Of a stretch of DNA of 27,493 nt, positions 17,345-25,945 are shown in pieces. Both the position numbers and the translations under genes were made by a program. The DNA comes from Crenothrix polyspora. GTDB lineage: Bacteria > Pseudomonadota > Gammaproteobacteria > Methylococcales > Methylomonadaceae. Positions within the stretch are counted from its first letter, which is position 1, and the number at the start of each line of letters is the position of its first letter. The stretch is from the NCBI GenBank assembly GCA_945903675.1, contig CAMDOP010000009.1:1-27493 (forward strand). The letters are read 5' to 3'. The notes below the pieces were generated by a model, which saw only the letters and a program-made list of their open reading frames with translations, did no database searches and was not told the DNA's origin.

Positions 17345-17932
17345 TTAACTGACTGTCGCGGAAGCTACCGTAGGTTCTTTGGCAGCCTTATTATGAGTAT
17401 ATTGCTTAGATAAATCAGCGACAGCAGCCTTATTATGAGCATATTGCTTAGATAAATCAGCGACAGCATCCTCAAGACCACCGGTGAGCTGGTTATGCGT
17501 CTTGATAAACTTATAGCCAGTCCGCGCCTGTCTAATACTTTGACTACCGGCAGCAAAACGAGAATCATGAAACTTACCAGTCAGCAGCACTAAGGCATAT
17601 AACATCGAATCTAGTTTTTGCAGAGTATCTACATCCCTACGCATAGTCTCTATATTAAAGTTAGCAGGGAATATTTCTGGGTATTGATCGGCCACTTGCA
17701 ACGTCTTTTGGATAAAGCCTAATTCTTTATCACTATAATGCGCCATGCTTTTACGCTGCTCTGACGTAAGTTCAATTAACGAAGGTAAATTAGCTTCAAT
17801 AGTTTTTAAGGCCGCTAACAGGCTGTCAACCTGCTCTTGAGTAATAGACATAGTAAGGTAATGTTCATTCATGATTTGCTCACTGTTTAGTTGCTTAACA
17901 AGAGCGCTTAGCTTATATAAAATATTTTTCAT
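17345..17932 (-). CDS. unrecognised helical protein with duplicated C-terminal repeat (195 aa)
   Basis: This resembles, in my memory, a family of uncharacterised proteobacterial proteins that start MNEH and contain a LPSLIELTSEQRKSM-like segment followed by KELGFIQKTLQ; no function is known to me. The true start may be the ATG at 17872 (MNEHYLTMSI, 175 aa) rather than 17932. There is no signal peptide or membrane segment; the protein looks helical and soluble. Near the C-terminus the 14-residue unit AVADLSKQY-A/T-HNKA occurs twice in tandem, from a recent 42-bp duplication. It is transcribed against the flagellar genes, has repeat-bearing DNA on its downstream side, and is probably unrelated to flagella. 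Confidence 0.6.
   Translation of the reverse strand: MKNILYKLSALVKQLNSEQIMNEHYLTMSITQEQVDSLLAALKTIEANLPSLIELTSEQRKSMAHYSDKELGFIQKTLQVADQYPEIFPANFNIETMRRDVDTLQKLDSMLYALVLLTGKFHDSRFAAGSQSIRQARTGYKFIKTHNQLTGGLEDAVADLSKQYAHNKAAVADLSKQYTHNKAAKEPTVASATVS
17382..17465. repeat. 42-bp tandem duplication inside the 17345-17932 gene
   Basis: 17382-17423 and 17424-17465 are identical except for one base (T at 17398, C at 17440). The unit is 14 codons, so the frame is kept. The single difference turns one Ala codon into Thr on the coding strand. Confidence 0.92.
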
Positions 17933-18278
17933 TACTATCCGTAAGAATACCTATAGATTGATGTAATGCCATGCATCCTCAATCATCTGGCTTTGTTTGG
18001 GTGTCGAGCCTTTAAGTTTTTATGTTGCATGAGCATACCTTGTCAAAAGAGCTTAAAACCTTAGATTCCGGGGATTAACTTAATATAAACTTCGAAAGTT
18101 ATGACTTCATTCAGACCAACGCCTGCTCAATTAAAGCTATTATCCTTGATAAAGAAATTTTAATAATAGCAATAGAAAATCATTAACAACAACATTGAAT
18201 TAATTATTATCAATAAATTTATCATTTATAAGCTATTATTAGCAATAAATTATAACTAGGTGAAGTCAACACAAGCTA
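17933..18278. promoter_or_regulatory. divergent spacer upstream of flhB
   Basis: No gene is visible in 346 nt. The last 130 nt before flhB are extremely AT-rich and include TTGAAT near 18195, as in the flgB upstream region, but no -10 box at normal spacing stands out. Every GG on the plus strand was checked for a sigma-54 GG-N10-GC core; none fits. AGGTGAAG (18257-18264) is the only Shine-Dalgarno-like sequence and is unusually far (about 15 nt) from the flhB ATG. Confidence 0.4.
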
Positions 18279-19430
18279 ATGGCAGAAGAAAGCGATCTCG
18301 AAAAAACCGAAGAAGCTTCCACTAGACGACTTGAAAAAGCTCGTGAAGATGGCGATGTGCCTCGCTCCAAGGAATTAGCAACCTTTATAGTCTTAATGGC
18401 CGCAGTCATTGCTTTATGGCTTAGCGGTGAGTCAATTATAGGGCAAATCAAATCTATGCTAGCTAATGCACTTTATTTCAATGAGATAAATCAAACAGAT
18501 AGCCCCCTTGTTGACAAAACGTTAGCGCAAGATTTAATCACCTTATTACTCAGTTTATTACCACTCTTCGGCTTAGTGATGCTATCGGCTTTAGTGTCAC
18601 CGGCTTTAATTGGCGGTTGGTTATTTTCAAATAAAGCAATAACACCTAATTTTGGAAAACTTAATCCCATAAAAGGCCTGTCAAACATGATCTCCAAGCA
18701 CGCACTCATGGAGTTGGCAAAAGCTATTTTAAAAACGCTATTAGTTGGCTATGTTGCTTGGTTAGTTGTTATGTCTCAGATGGATGCCATTTTTGCTTTA
18801 GCCTCTGAATCCTTAACAGTGGCCAGTTCACACCAAGGTCATATTCTTTTAATTTGTTTCACCTTTATGATTTTAGCGCTCGCACTCATTGCTTTTATCG
18901 ACGCGCCATATCAAATGTACCACTACGCCGAAAAGCTAAAAATGACTCGACAGGACTTACGTGACGAAGCCAAAGAGTCAGAAGGTAATCCTGAAACCAA
19001 AGCAAAAGTTCGTTCAATACAACGTCAAATGGCTAGCCGAAGAATGATGTCTCAAATTCCCACCGCAGATGTCGTCGTTACCAACCCTACTCATTACGCA
19101 GTGGCCTTAAAATATCCAGAAAATGCCAATTATGCCCCCTTGATCGTCGCCAAAGGTATGGGAGAAATCGCTATTAAAATTAAAGAAGTAGCGTTGGAAC
19201 ATAAAATTGTCTTAATGGAAGCGCCCCCCTTAGCTAGAGCTTTATACCATCATACCGAACTAGGCGATGAAATCCCTAAACAACTCTACACCGCAGTCTC
19301 TCAAGTCTTAGCCTATGTTTTTCAGCTTAGAGATTGGCATAAAAATGGCGGACTTGAACCGCTAAAACCTGACCATATTGATGTCCCCACTGATTTTGAT
19401 CGCTTATCAACTAGCAGTAATCAGTCATGA
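18279..19430 (+). CDS. flhB: flagellar export switch protein FlhB
   Basis: FlhB is an export-gate membrane protein that switches substrate class after autocleavage. The N-terminus (SDLEKTEEASTRRLEKARED, GDVPRSKEL) and about four membrane segments (about 33-50, 85-110, 140-165, 185-210) are standard. The self-cleavage motif NPTH is at 269-272, followed by YAVALKYP, as in E. coli. Length 383 aa. A TGA in the same frame 15-18 nt upstream fixes the ATG. It overlaps flhA by ATGA. Confidence 0.96.
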   Translation: MAEESDLEKTEEASTRRLEKAREDGDVPRSKELATFIVLMAAVIALWLSGESIIGQIKSMLANALYFNEINQTDSPLVDKTLAQDLITLLLSLLPLFGLVMLSALVSPALIGGWLFSNKAITPNFGKLNPIKGLSNMISKHALMELAKAILKTLLVGYVAWLVVMSQMDAIFALASESLTVASSHQGHILLICFTFMILALALIAFIDAPYQMYHYAEKLKMTRQDLRDEAKESEGNPETKAKVRSIQRQMASRRMMSQIPTADVVVTNPTHYAVALKYPENANYAPLIVAKGMGEIAIKIKEVALEHKIVLMEAPPLARALYHHTELGDEIPKQLYTAVSQVLAYVFQLRDWHKNGGLEPLKPDHIDVPTDFDRLSTSSNQS

Positions 19431-21499
19431 ATTTTATCGATAGACTAAAACAACTAAACACCAAAACCTTAGCTGCGCCTATCATTGTCATCATGATGAT
19501 GGCGATGATGATTTTGCCTATTCCTTCGTTTGTTTTAGATATCTTCTTTACCGTCAACATCTCCTTATCCATTATTGTTTTGTTAACGGCGCTATACACC
19601 ATTAGCCCTTTAGACTTCATGGTTTTCCCAGCGGTACTGTTGATCACCACCATGCTCAGATTATCACTTAATGTTGCCTCAACACGAATCGTACTCACCG
19701 AAGGTCACAATGGACCTGATGCAGCAGGAAAAGTGATTGAAGCGTTTGGGCATTTTTTGATTGGCGGCAATTATCTAGTTGGCTGCGTTATTTTTATCAT
19801 TCTGACCATCATTAACTTCGTCGTTGTTACCAAGGGTGCCGGGCGTATTGCCGAAGTAGGTGCGCGCTTTGCTTTAGATGCCATGCCTGGCAAACAAATG
19901 GCCATCGATGCTGATCTTAATTCAGGACTCATAGGCGAAGAAGACGCTAAATTACGAAGAAAACAAGTGTCCCAAGAAGCTGAATTCTATGGCGCAATGG
20001 ATGGTGCGAGTAAATATGTCAGAGGTGATGCTGTTTCGGGGATCATCATTGTGGTTATCAATATGATCGGCGGTTTGATAGTAGGCATGATTCAGCATGA
20101 GCTCGATTTCAATAAGGCTTTGGAAACTTACACCTTACTGGCTATTGGTGACGGCTTGATTGCCCAAATACCCTCCTTACTTATATCCGTTGCGGCCGGC
20201 GTAGTAGTTTCTAGAGTCGCTAGTGAGCAAGATCTAGGCACCCAGTTTGTTACTCAGCTGTTGGCAAAAGCGCAAATACTGTACATAACAGCGGGTATTG
20301 TCGGCGGCCTTGGCATCATACCCGGCATGCCACATCTTGCCTTTGGCATGCTGGCCTTGATTATTGCAGGAGGGGCTTATAAATTTCAGCATAAAAAACA
20401 AGAGGTTTCAATAACTGAAATCGTGTCCCCCAAGCATATCTCACCAGATATGGAAGAAGTGACTTGGCAAGATGTTGCCCCCATTCAAACATTAAGTCTA
20501 GAGGTTGGCTATCGACTGATTAGTTTAGTTAATGAAATGCAAGATGGCGAATTACTTAGAAGAATCAAAGGCGTGCGCCGTAAATTTGCCCAAGAAATTG
20601 GTTTTTTACCTCCCCTTGTTCATATTAATGACAACTTAGAACTCAAACCTTCTGCCTATAAAATTAGTCTAAAAGGAGTTGAAATTGGCATTGGCGAATC
20701 CTATCCTGGCAAATTATTAGCCATTAATCCTGGCATGGTTGCGGGGCCTTTAGACGGCATACAAGTCACTGATCCAGCCTTCGGCTTGCCCGCTATCTGG
20801 ATTGAAAGTGAGTTAAATGAACAAGCTCAGGCGCTGGGTTATACCGTTGTCAATGCCAGCACGGTAATTGCGACCCATCTTAATCATTTAATGGTGACCA
20901 ATGCCGCCGACTTATTAAGTCGCCAAGAAATTCAGGACTTACTTGAGCATATAGGCAAACAATATCCCAAACTGATTGAAGACTTTATTCCCAAACTTTT
21001 ACCCTTATCAATATTTCAAAAAGTACTGCAAAACCTGTTAATTGAAGAAGTTAATATCCGAAACATGAATACCATTATCGAAACGATTCATGATTACGCC
21101 CAGCAAACCCAAGACCCCACCTTGCTAACAACCATGGTACGTATCGCCTTAGGTCGAGCTATTGTGCAGCAAATTTTCCCAAGTGAAAAAGAGTTACCCA
21201 TCATGGCCCTAGAAAATCAGTTAGAACAATTACTGTTACAAGCCATGAATACCAATGGATCAGAAGGTGAAGGTATTGAACCCAGCTTGGCAGAAACACT
21301 TGCCTCAGAAACAGCACTCGCGACTAAAAAACAAGAACAACTCGGTTATATACCCGTTCTTTTGGTTCCTTCCCCTTTACGATTTATGCTGGCAAGATTT
21401 CTCCGAAAAACATTGCCACAACTGAGAGTGTTATCACACGCAGAACTACCTAATTCTTATTCCATTAAAGTCACTAACCTTGTTGGTTCATTAACATGA
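19427..21499 (+). CDS. flhA: flagellar export gate protein FlhA
   Basis: FlhA forms the nonameric ring of the export gate. The N-terminal half has about eight membrane segments. Family signatures include MLRLSLNVASTRIVL (about 74-88) and the cytoplasmic loop MPGKQMAIDADLNSGLIGEE. The C-terminal cytoplasmic domain (about 350-690) binds chaperone-substrate complexes. Length 690 aa is normal. Both ends overlap neighbours by ATGA (flhB before, flhF after), so translation is coupled. Confidence 0.97.
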   Translation: MNFIDRLKQLNTKTLAAPIIVIMMMAMMILPIPSFVLDIFFTVNISLSIIVLLTALYTISPLDFMVFPAVLLITTMLRLSLNVASTRIVLTEGHNGPDAAGKVIEAFGHFLIGGNYLVGCVIFIILTIINFVVVTKGAGRIAEVGARFALDAMPGKQMAIDADLNSGLIGEEDAKLRRKQVSQEAEFYGAMDGASKYVRGDAVSGIIIVVINMIGGLIVGMIQHELDFNKALETYTLLAIGDGLIAQIPSLLISVAAGVVVSRVASEQDLGTQFVTQLLAKAQILYITAGIVGGLGIIPGMPHLAFGMLALIIAGGAYKFQHKKQEVSITEIVSPKHISPDMEEVTWQDVAPIQTLSLEVGYRLISLVNEMQDGELLRRIKGVRRKFAQEIGFLPPLVHINDNLELKPSAYKISLKGVEIGIGESYPGKLLAINPGMVAGPLDGIQVTDPAFGLPAIWIESELNEQAQALGYTVVNASTVIATHLNHLMVTNAADLLSRQEIQDLLEHIGKQYPKLIEDFIPKLLPLSIFQKVLQNLLIEEVNIRNMNTIIETIHDYAQQTQDPTLLTTMVRIALGRAIVQQIFPSEKELPIMALENQLEQLLLQAMNTNGSEGEGIEPSLAETLASETALATKKQEQLGYIPVLLVPSPLRFMLARFLRKTLPQLRVLSHAELPNSYSIKVTNLVGSLT

Positions 21500-22671
21500 A
21501 AATTCAACGTTTTTTCGCAACAACTGTCAGCGCTGCATTAACTGAAGTACGTGAAACACTCGGCCCAGAAGCCGTTATTATTTCAAATCGTAATGTATTA
21601 AATGGTGTTGAAATACTAGCGACTCGAGAAGATGACCTAAGCACAGCCATTGAAGAATCAGTCGCAGAACAAACCAATCCGCCAAAAGTAAAATCGCCTG
21701 CCACATTAGAGAAGAAACGCCAAAAAAACACGCCCGAAACAACCAACGCAGATCCACTCGTAAAACGCTTGTTTGAAGAAATACGCGACATGAGAAGCTA
21801 TTTAGAGCAACGGCCAGATCCCTCGATCACTACCGAAGCACAAGCCATTCAAAAGGCCCTTTTTGGCGAATTATTGGCTATGGGCTTTAGCGCTAGCCTA
21901 GCTAGATATATGATTGCGAACCTGCCTTCCGATTTAGGCTCAGATATAAATAATTGCCTACAATGGGTAAAAGACATCCTACTCCATAATGTCACAACCC
22001 TTAATAATGATGAAGAATTTCTAGATCAGGGTGGAATTTACGCCTTAGTCGGGCCCACAGGCATAGGAAAAACCACAACCATAGCCAAACTTGCGGCCCG
22101 CTTAGTATTAAGGCACGGCGCTAATAAGCTGGCGCTAGTAAATACCGATAGTTACCGTATTGGCGCACCAGAACAGGTGCGTATTTATGGAAAAATTTTG
22201 GGCGTTTCAGTATATCCCGTAGAAAATGAAACCGAATTAAAATTCACTTTAGAATCTTTAAAAGATAAGCACACGATATTAATTGATACTGTAGGCATGA
22301 GCCAGCGTGATCAAATGATTACCGAGCAACTGGCCTTGTTATCAAATACTAAACAGCCAATTAAACGGCTGCTTTGTTTAAATGCGACCAGTTCAATCGA
22401 CACCCTTAATGAAATAGTTGAAGCTTACCGAGGCTCTGAATTAGCTGGCTGCATATTAACCAAGCTTGATGAAGCGGTGACCATCAGCAACGTTTTAGAG
22501 ATATTGTTACTTCATAAGCTCAAATTATTTTATGTCGCCTCAGGACAACGAGTACCAGAAGACCTAGACTTGGCCGACCGCGAAAAACTCATTAATCAAG
22601 CCTTTGAATATCGCCATTCACGCAGCTCAAAAAGACTAAAAAACCATGAGCTATCTTTATTAATGAATTAA
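21496..22671 (+). CDS. flhF: SRP-type GTPase FlhF
   Basis: FlhF marks the cell pole for flagellar assembly. The N-terminal basic/variable part (1 to about 100) is followed by the NG domain. Visible GTPase motifs are G1 GPTGIGKT (186-193), DSYRIGAPEQVRIYG, G3 region DTVGMSQRDQ, and G4 TKLD (322-325). All key residues are intact, so this should be an active GTPase. It overlaps flhA by ATGA and is 18 nt before the flhG-like gene. Its presence suggests a polar flagellum. Confidence 0.94.
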   Translation: MKIQRFFATTVSAALTEVRETLGPEAVIISNRNVLNGVEILATREDDLSTAIEESVAEQTNPPKVKSPATLEKKRQKNTPETTNADPLVKRLFEEIRDMRSYLEQRPDPSITTEAQAIQKALFGELLAMGFSASLARYMIANLPSDLGSDINNCLQWVKDILLHNVTTLNNDEEFLDQGGIYALVGPTGIGKTTTIAKLAARLVLRHGANKLALVNTDSYRIGAPEQVRIYGKILGVSVYPVENETELKFTLESLKDKHTILIDTVGMSQRDQMITEQLALLSNTKQPIKRLLCLNATSSIDTLNEIVEAYRGSELAGCILTKLDEAVTISNVLEILLLHKLKLFYVASGQRVPEDLDLADREKLINQAFEYRHSRSSKRLKNHELSLLMN

Positions 22672-22689
22672 AAGACTCTTCATATAACC

Positions 22690-23373
22690 ATGTCAAATAA
22701 TCAACGTCTAGACCAAGCGGCAGGACTTCGTGGTTTACTGGGCAATCCCATTACTCGGCAAACGGCTTTTGTATTTAGCCTGACCGCTCAGCAAAGAAAC
22801 AGCCTTTTGAATGATTTTTCTTCTTTATTAAGAGAAAAAGGTTGCGATGTTCATGTCTTTGATATCAATGAAACGGCTGAAGCTTTCAACGACGTTAAAC
22901 ATAAAACCGATCTCCTAAAAACCACTATAGATGGGCAAGCCAGCCAAACTGAAAACATCGTTTTGCTAGATGTGCACCTAGATAACATGAGTGCTGCTAC
23001 CCTAAACCTCCTATCTAAAGGTAATGTTGTCGTGGTCACAAACCCCGACACCGATGCCGTCAAATTAAGCTACCTAAAACTAAAAACACTACATAAACAC
23101 CTAAACACCCATCAGTTTAAATTATTAATAATGGATGCGTCTTTCGAACAAGTGCAACTCATTCAACAAAACTTGATGCGCACCAGCAGCCAATTTTTGG
23201 GCTTAACTTTAGTGCCTAGCGGTTATATACAAAACAATACTGGTTTTATAAATGAAGCCAACCACGCAATACATCCTAATTCACCGACGGCACAGGCTTT
23301 TAGACATATTTTTGAGCAGCACTTAACGACCGACATTGACGTCCTCTCAACCGGGACCATTAGTTATGTATGA
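22690..23373 (+). CDS. flhG: FlhG/FleN relative lacking the Walker A ATPase motif (227 aa)
   Basis: FlhG (FleN, YlxH) is a MinD-type ATPase that limits flagellar number and stimulates FlhF. Position between flhF and fliA fits. The N-terminal helix LDQAAGLRGLL (7-17) matches the conserved DQA-x-x-LR element that activates FlhF. But where the P-loop (GGKGGVGKT) should be, the protein reads FSLTAQQRNSLLNDF (about 29-43), and where DTAAG should be it reads LLDVHLDNM. The later VVVVTNPDTDAVKLSYLKLKTL keeps the MinD-fold pattern. It is about 50 residues shorter than usual, mostly between these points. I read it as a pseudo-ATPase. The frame is open and overlaps fliA, so it is not a simple pseudogene. 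No good Shine-Dalgarno is seen. Confidence 0.75.
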   Translation: MSNNQRLDQAAGLRGLLGNPITRQTAFVFSLTAQQRNSLLNDFSSLLREKGCDVHVFDINETAEAFNDVKHKTDLLKTTIDGQASQTENIVLLDVHLDNMSAATLNLLSKGNVVVVTNPDTDAVKLSYLKLKTLHKHLNTHQFKLLIMDASFEQVQLIQQNLMRTSSQFLGLTLVPSGYIQNNTGFINEANHAIHPNSPTAQAFRHIFEQHLTTDIDVLSTGTISYV

Positions 23374-24097
23374 TGCAACCGGTCGTTCTGAGAAAGACTC
23401 TGTGTTTAACAAAAACATTGCACTGGTCAATAAAATTGCGCATCAACTTAAAGCCAAGCTACCGGCTAACATCGAAGTCGATGATTTAATTCAAGCCGGC
23501 ATGATAGGCCTTATTGACGCCATCCAACGCTTTGAAGATATACAACAAGCCCAATTCGAAACCTATGCCACCATGCGCATACGTGGGGCAATGCTAGATG
23601 AATTGCGTGACATGGATTGGCTGCCTAGGCTAGTCCGAGAGAATATGCGGAAAATTGAAAAAGCCATTTACGAATTACAACGCTTAAACCATGCTGCACC
23701 CACCGAAGCTGAAATTGCGCAACATCTTGATTTATCAATTACTGAATATCAAAAATTTCTGGCTAAAAATAGTGGCCATCAGCTGTTGTATATAGAAGAC
23801 ATGCAAACTCAAGAAAATGGTGATCATTTTCTTGATCGCTTTCAAACTGACGATACCGATGACCCGCTAGCGGAACTCATTGAGCAAGGCTTTCAATCGG
23901 CCTTATTTGATAGTATTGACTCGCTACCTGAGCGTGAAAAATTACTCATGGGGCTTTACTACCAAGAAGAACTTAATTTAAAAGAAATAGGCGCCATATT
24001 AGGTGTTACCGAATCAAGAGTTTCACAAATTCATAGTCAAGCGATTAGTCGCATCAGAAGCACATTAAAGGAGCAAACATGGACTGGGGAAGTTTAA
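23366..24097 (+). CDS. fliA: flagellar sigma factor FliA (sigma-28)
   Basis: FliA directs RNA polymerase to late flagellar promoters. Region 2 (about 18-90; KLPANIEVDDLIQAGMIGLI, RIRGAMLDELRDMDWLPR) and region 4 (about 190-238; LPEREKLLMGLYYQEELNLK, ESRVSQIHSQAI) are intact. The ATG at 23366 (MYDATGR) matches the usual start and gives 243 aa. A TTG at 23336 would add ten residues inside flhG and is less likely. It overlaps the flhG-like gene by 8 nt and motA by 19 nt. Three candidate target promoters are in this window. Confidence 0.95.
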   Translation: MYDATGRSEKDSVFNKNIALVNKIAHQLKAKLPANIEVDDLIQAGMIGLIDAIQRFEDIQQAQFETYATMRIRGAMLDELRDMDWLPRLVRENMRKIEKAIYELQRLNHAAPTEAEIAQHLDLSITEYQKFLAKNSGHQLLYIEDMQTQENGDHFLDRFQTDDTDDPLAELIEQGFQSALFDSIDSLPEREKLLMGLYYQEELNLKEIGAILGVTESRVSQIHSQAISRIRSTLKEQTWTGEV

Positions 24098-24840
24098 TCG
24101 GGCTAATCTTAGGCCTATTAGCCATTTTATTTGGTCAAATGCTAGAAGGCGGTCATGTACTTACAATATTACAACCTTCAGCATTGGTCATTGTATTAGG
24201 CGGAACCTTTAGTGCGGTTCTATTACAAAATGGCTTTGTTAACCTGATGCATGGCTTAGGCCTGCTGCATCGAGCCTTTACACCCTATGATGATTTTTAT
24301 TCAGAACTCATCAACACCATTCAAGCTTGGAGCTCAACCGCCCGCTTAAACGGCTTTTTGAAATTGGATCATATGATTTCTGATTATCCTGACCCCTTTA
24401 TTGCCAAAGGCTTACGACTGGTTGTTGATGGCATTGAACCTAGCAAAATACGTGAAATTTTAGACATCGACATCAATAGCTTTGAACGCGAACAGCATTT
24501 AGCTATTAAAGTATGGGATGCAGCAGGAGGCTATGCGCCAACCATGGGCATACTCGGCGCCGTTTTGGGCTTAACCAATATTATGGATAACATTTCTCAA
24601 CCGACTTTATTAGGGCAAGGTATTGCTGTCGCTTTCGTATCAACCATTTATGGAGTGGGCTTAGCTAACTTAATATTTTTACCCATTGCCAACAAACTTA
24701 AACAGCACTTACAAATTGAAATTCTTAAAAGAGAAATGCTTGCTCATGCCTTTTTATCGATCAGACAAGGTGAACATCCAGGCTTAATTAAAGAACGCAT
24801 GAGCAGTTACTGGCATAAAAGCACCAAAAATGACACGTAA
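24079..24840 (+). CDS. motA: stator protein MotA (MotC type)
   Basis: MotA subunits surround MotB to form the ion-driven stator. Four membrane segments are visible (about 1-20, 28-50, 148-170, 182-202), with the conserved GGYAPTMGILGAVLGLTNIM at about 151-170. The opening MDWGSLIGLILGLLAILFGQ and LEGGHV resemble Pseudomonas MotC more than E. coli MotA. Length 253 aa. A strong AAGGAG lies 6 nt before the ATG, inside the 3' end of fliA, and the genes overlap by 19 nt. It overlaps motB by 11 nt. Confidence 0.92.
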   Translation: MDWGSLIGLILGLLAILFGQMLEGGHVLTILQPSALVIVLGGTFSAVLLQNGFVNLMHGLGLLHRAFTPYDDFYSELINTIQAWSSTARLNGFLKLDHMISDYPDPFIAKGLRLVVDGIEPSKIREILDIDINSFEREQHLAIKVWDAAGGYAPTMGILGAVLGLTNIMDNISQPTLLGQGIAVAFVSTIYGVGLANLIFLPIANKLKQHLQIEILKREMLAHAFLSIRQGEHPGLIKERMSSYWHKSTKNDT

Positions 24841-25726
24841 ACGTTATCAAGAAAGCCAAGACTCTCGCCAAAACCAGGATCGTTGGCTGATCTCTTATGC
24901 AGACTTTATTACCCTGATGTTTGCAGTATTTGCCGTACTCTATGCCATGACGATTTTAGAGCATGACAAAATTGAAGCCTCTGCTGCTGTTGCACAAACC
25001 CAGCCTAAAGCGTTCATAAAAAAACTAGCCCTGCCACTTAGTAATGCCATGCTAGGCATAACGCCGCTGCGCTTAGCATCATCACTATTTCCCATACAGC
25101 CTATTAAGTTAAGTTACTTAAATCTTAATGGTAGCCTTAGAAGCCCCTATGTTTTTACGAGCGCAAGTCTGACCCAAGCTGCCGCTCAGAATATTCAGCC
25201 ACCAGAACCTAAGCAATTACTGATAGGACAAGAACAAGCACAGATTGATCATATTGTTGCCCAGCTACAGAAAAATCTCGCGCTTATGATTGAGCAAGGC
25301 AAGATACATATCGACAAATCCAACTGGGGGGTTAGCGTTATTATTGATGCCAGTATTTTGTTTAGCCCTGCAAATGCCAAACTTAATGCGCAATCTCAAC
25401 AAATATTGCAATCTATTGCCGCAATCTTAAAAAACCAAACTCACAAAATTCGAGTTGAAGGTTATACCGATGCTACACCTATTAATAACAGCCTATACCC
25501 TTCCAACTGGGAATTATCATCGGCACGAGCCAGTGGTGTCGTACGATTTTTAATTGAGCAAGGTATTGATGACAATCGTTTAGCCGCTATGGGTTATGCC
25601 GGCACCCATCCTATCGCTGACAACAACCTCAGCGCAGGAAGAATGCAAAATAGACGCGTACAACTCATGATACTTGCCAATACGAGTGATAATTTAGAAA
25701 CACTCAGCCGTAGCGACGTGCATTAA
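24830..25726 (+). CDS. motB: stator protein MotB (MotD type)
   Basis: MotB anchors the stator to peptidoglycan and carries the ion-binding aspartate. The single membrane segment is WLISYADFITLMFAVFAVLY (19-38) with the essential Asp at residue 25. A plug/linker region (about 42-160) is followed by an OmpA-like peptidoglycan-binding domain (about 165-290: GYTDATPI, NWELSSARASGVVRFLIE, GYAGTHPI, NRRVQLMI). Length 298 aa is normal. Sequence and pairing with the preceding gene resemble MotCD. Ion specificity (H+ or Na+) cannot be told. Last gene of the flhB-to-motB unit. Confidence 0.92.
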   Translation: MTRKRYQESQDSRQNQDRWLISYADFITLMFAVFAVLYAMTILEHDKIEASAAVAQTQPKAFIKKLALPLSNAMLGITPLRLASSLFPIQPIKLSYLNLNGSLRSPYVFTSASLTQAAAQNIQPPEPKQLLIGQEQAQIDHIVAQLQKNLALMIEQGKIHIDKSNWGVSVIIDASILFSPANAKLNAQSQQILQSIAAILKNQTHKIRVEGYTDATPINNSLYPSNWELSSARASGVVRFLIEQGIDDNRLAAMGYAGTHPIADNNLSAGRMQNRRVQLMILANTSDNLETLSRSDVH

Positions 25727-25756
25727 TTAGGCTCTATGTATATCGTACTAACTGAT

Positions 25757-25945
25757 GTTACGCAGTAACGTTGCTTTAGTCTCGTTTGCCGCGACTAGCA
25801 CCGCAGGTTTTGTTGGGATTAGCCCGAAGGGGCGTGGCATGGATGCCGCGCGTCACCGCCATTAAGTTAAGGGAAAAACAGAAAAATCTGGAGTGCAATA
25901 GCTTCAGCTATTGCCTTTTAAAACAGCTAAAGCTGTTTTACTCCA
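25757..25945. repeat. GC-richer composite palindromic repeat region after motB
   Basis: This covers most of the 349-nt gene-free gap between motB and the FimV-like gene. Parts in order: GTTAC-GCA-GTAAC (25757-25769); a 9-bp hairpin GCGTGGCAT-GG-ATGCCGCGC (25832-25851, one wobble); then the twin-hairpin element at 25889-25945. Base composition from about 25790 to 25860 is far more GC-rich than the flanks. A 63-codon open frame across it is explained by the repeat and has no protein-like features. Confidence 0.6.
25889..25945 (+). repeat. twin-hairpin REP/BIME-like element, copy B
   Basis: Hairpin 1 is GCAATAGCT-TC-AGCTATTGC (25895-25914) and hairpin 2 is AAAACAGCT-AA-AGCTGTTTT (25920-25939), each 9 bp and perfect. 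Outer flanks TGGAGT (25889-25894) and ACTCCA (25940-25945) are complementary, closing a three-way junction. The right half recurs in diverged form at 17006-17042. It may also stabilise or end the flhB-motB transcript. Confidence 0.7.

Noticed and set aside
23336..23365. Upstream TTG start for FliA
   Set aside because: Adds ten residues inside the flhG-like gene. MYDATG at 23366 matches the usual FliA N-terminus.
22690..23373. Calling the FlhG relative a pseudogene
   Set aside because: The frame is open and overlaps fliA, the N-terminal helix and later fold pattern are kept, and there is no internal stop or frameshift. Functional divergence fits better than decay.
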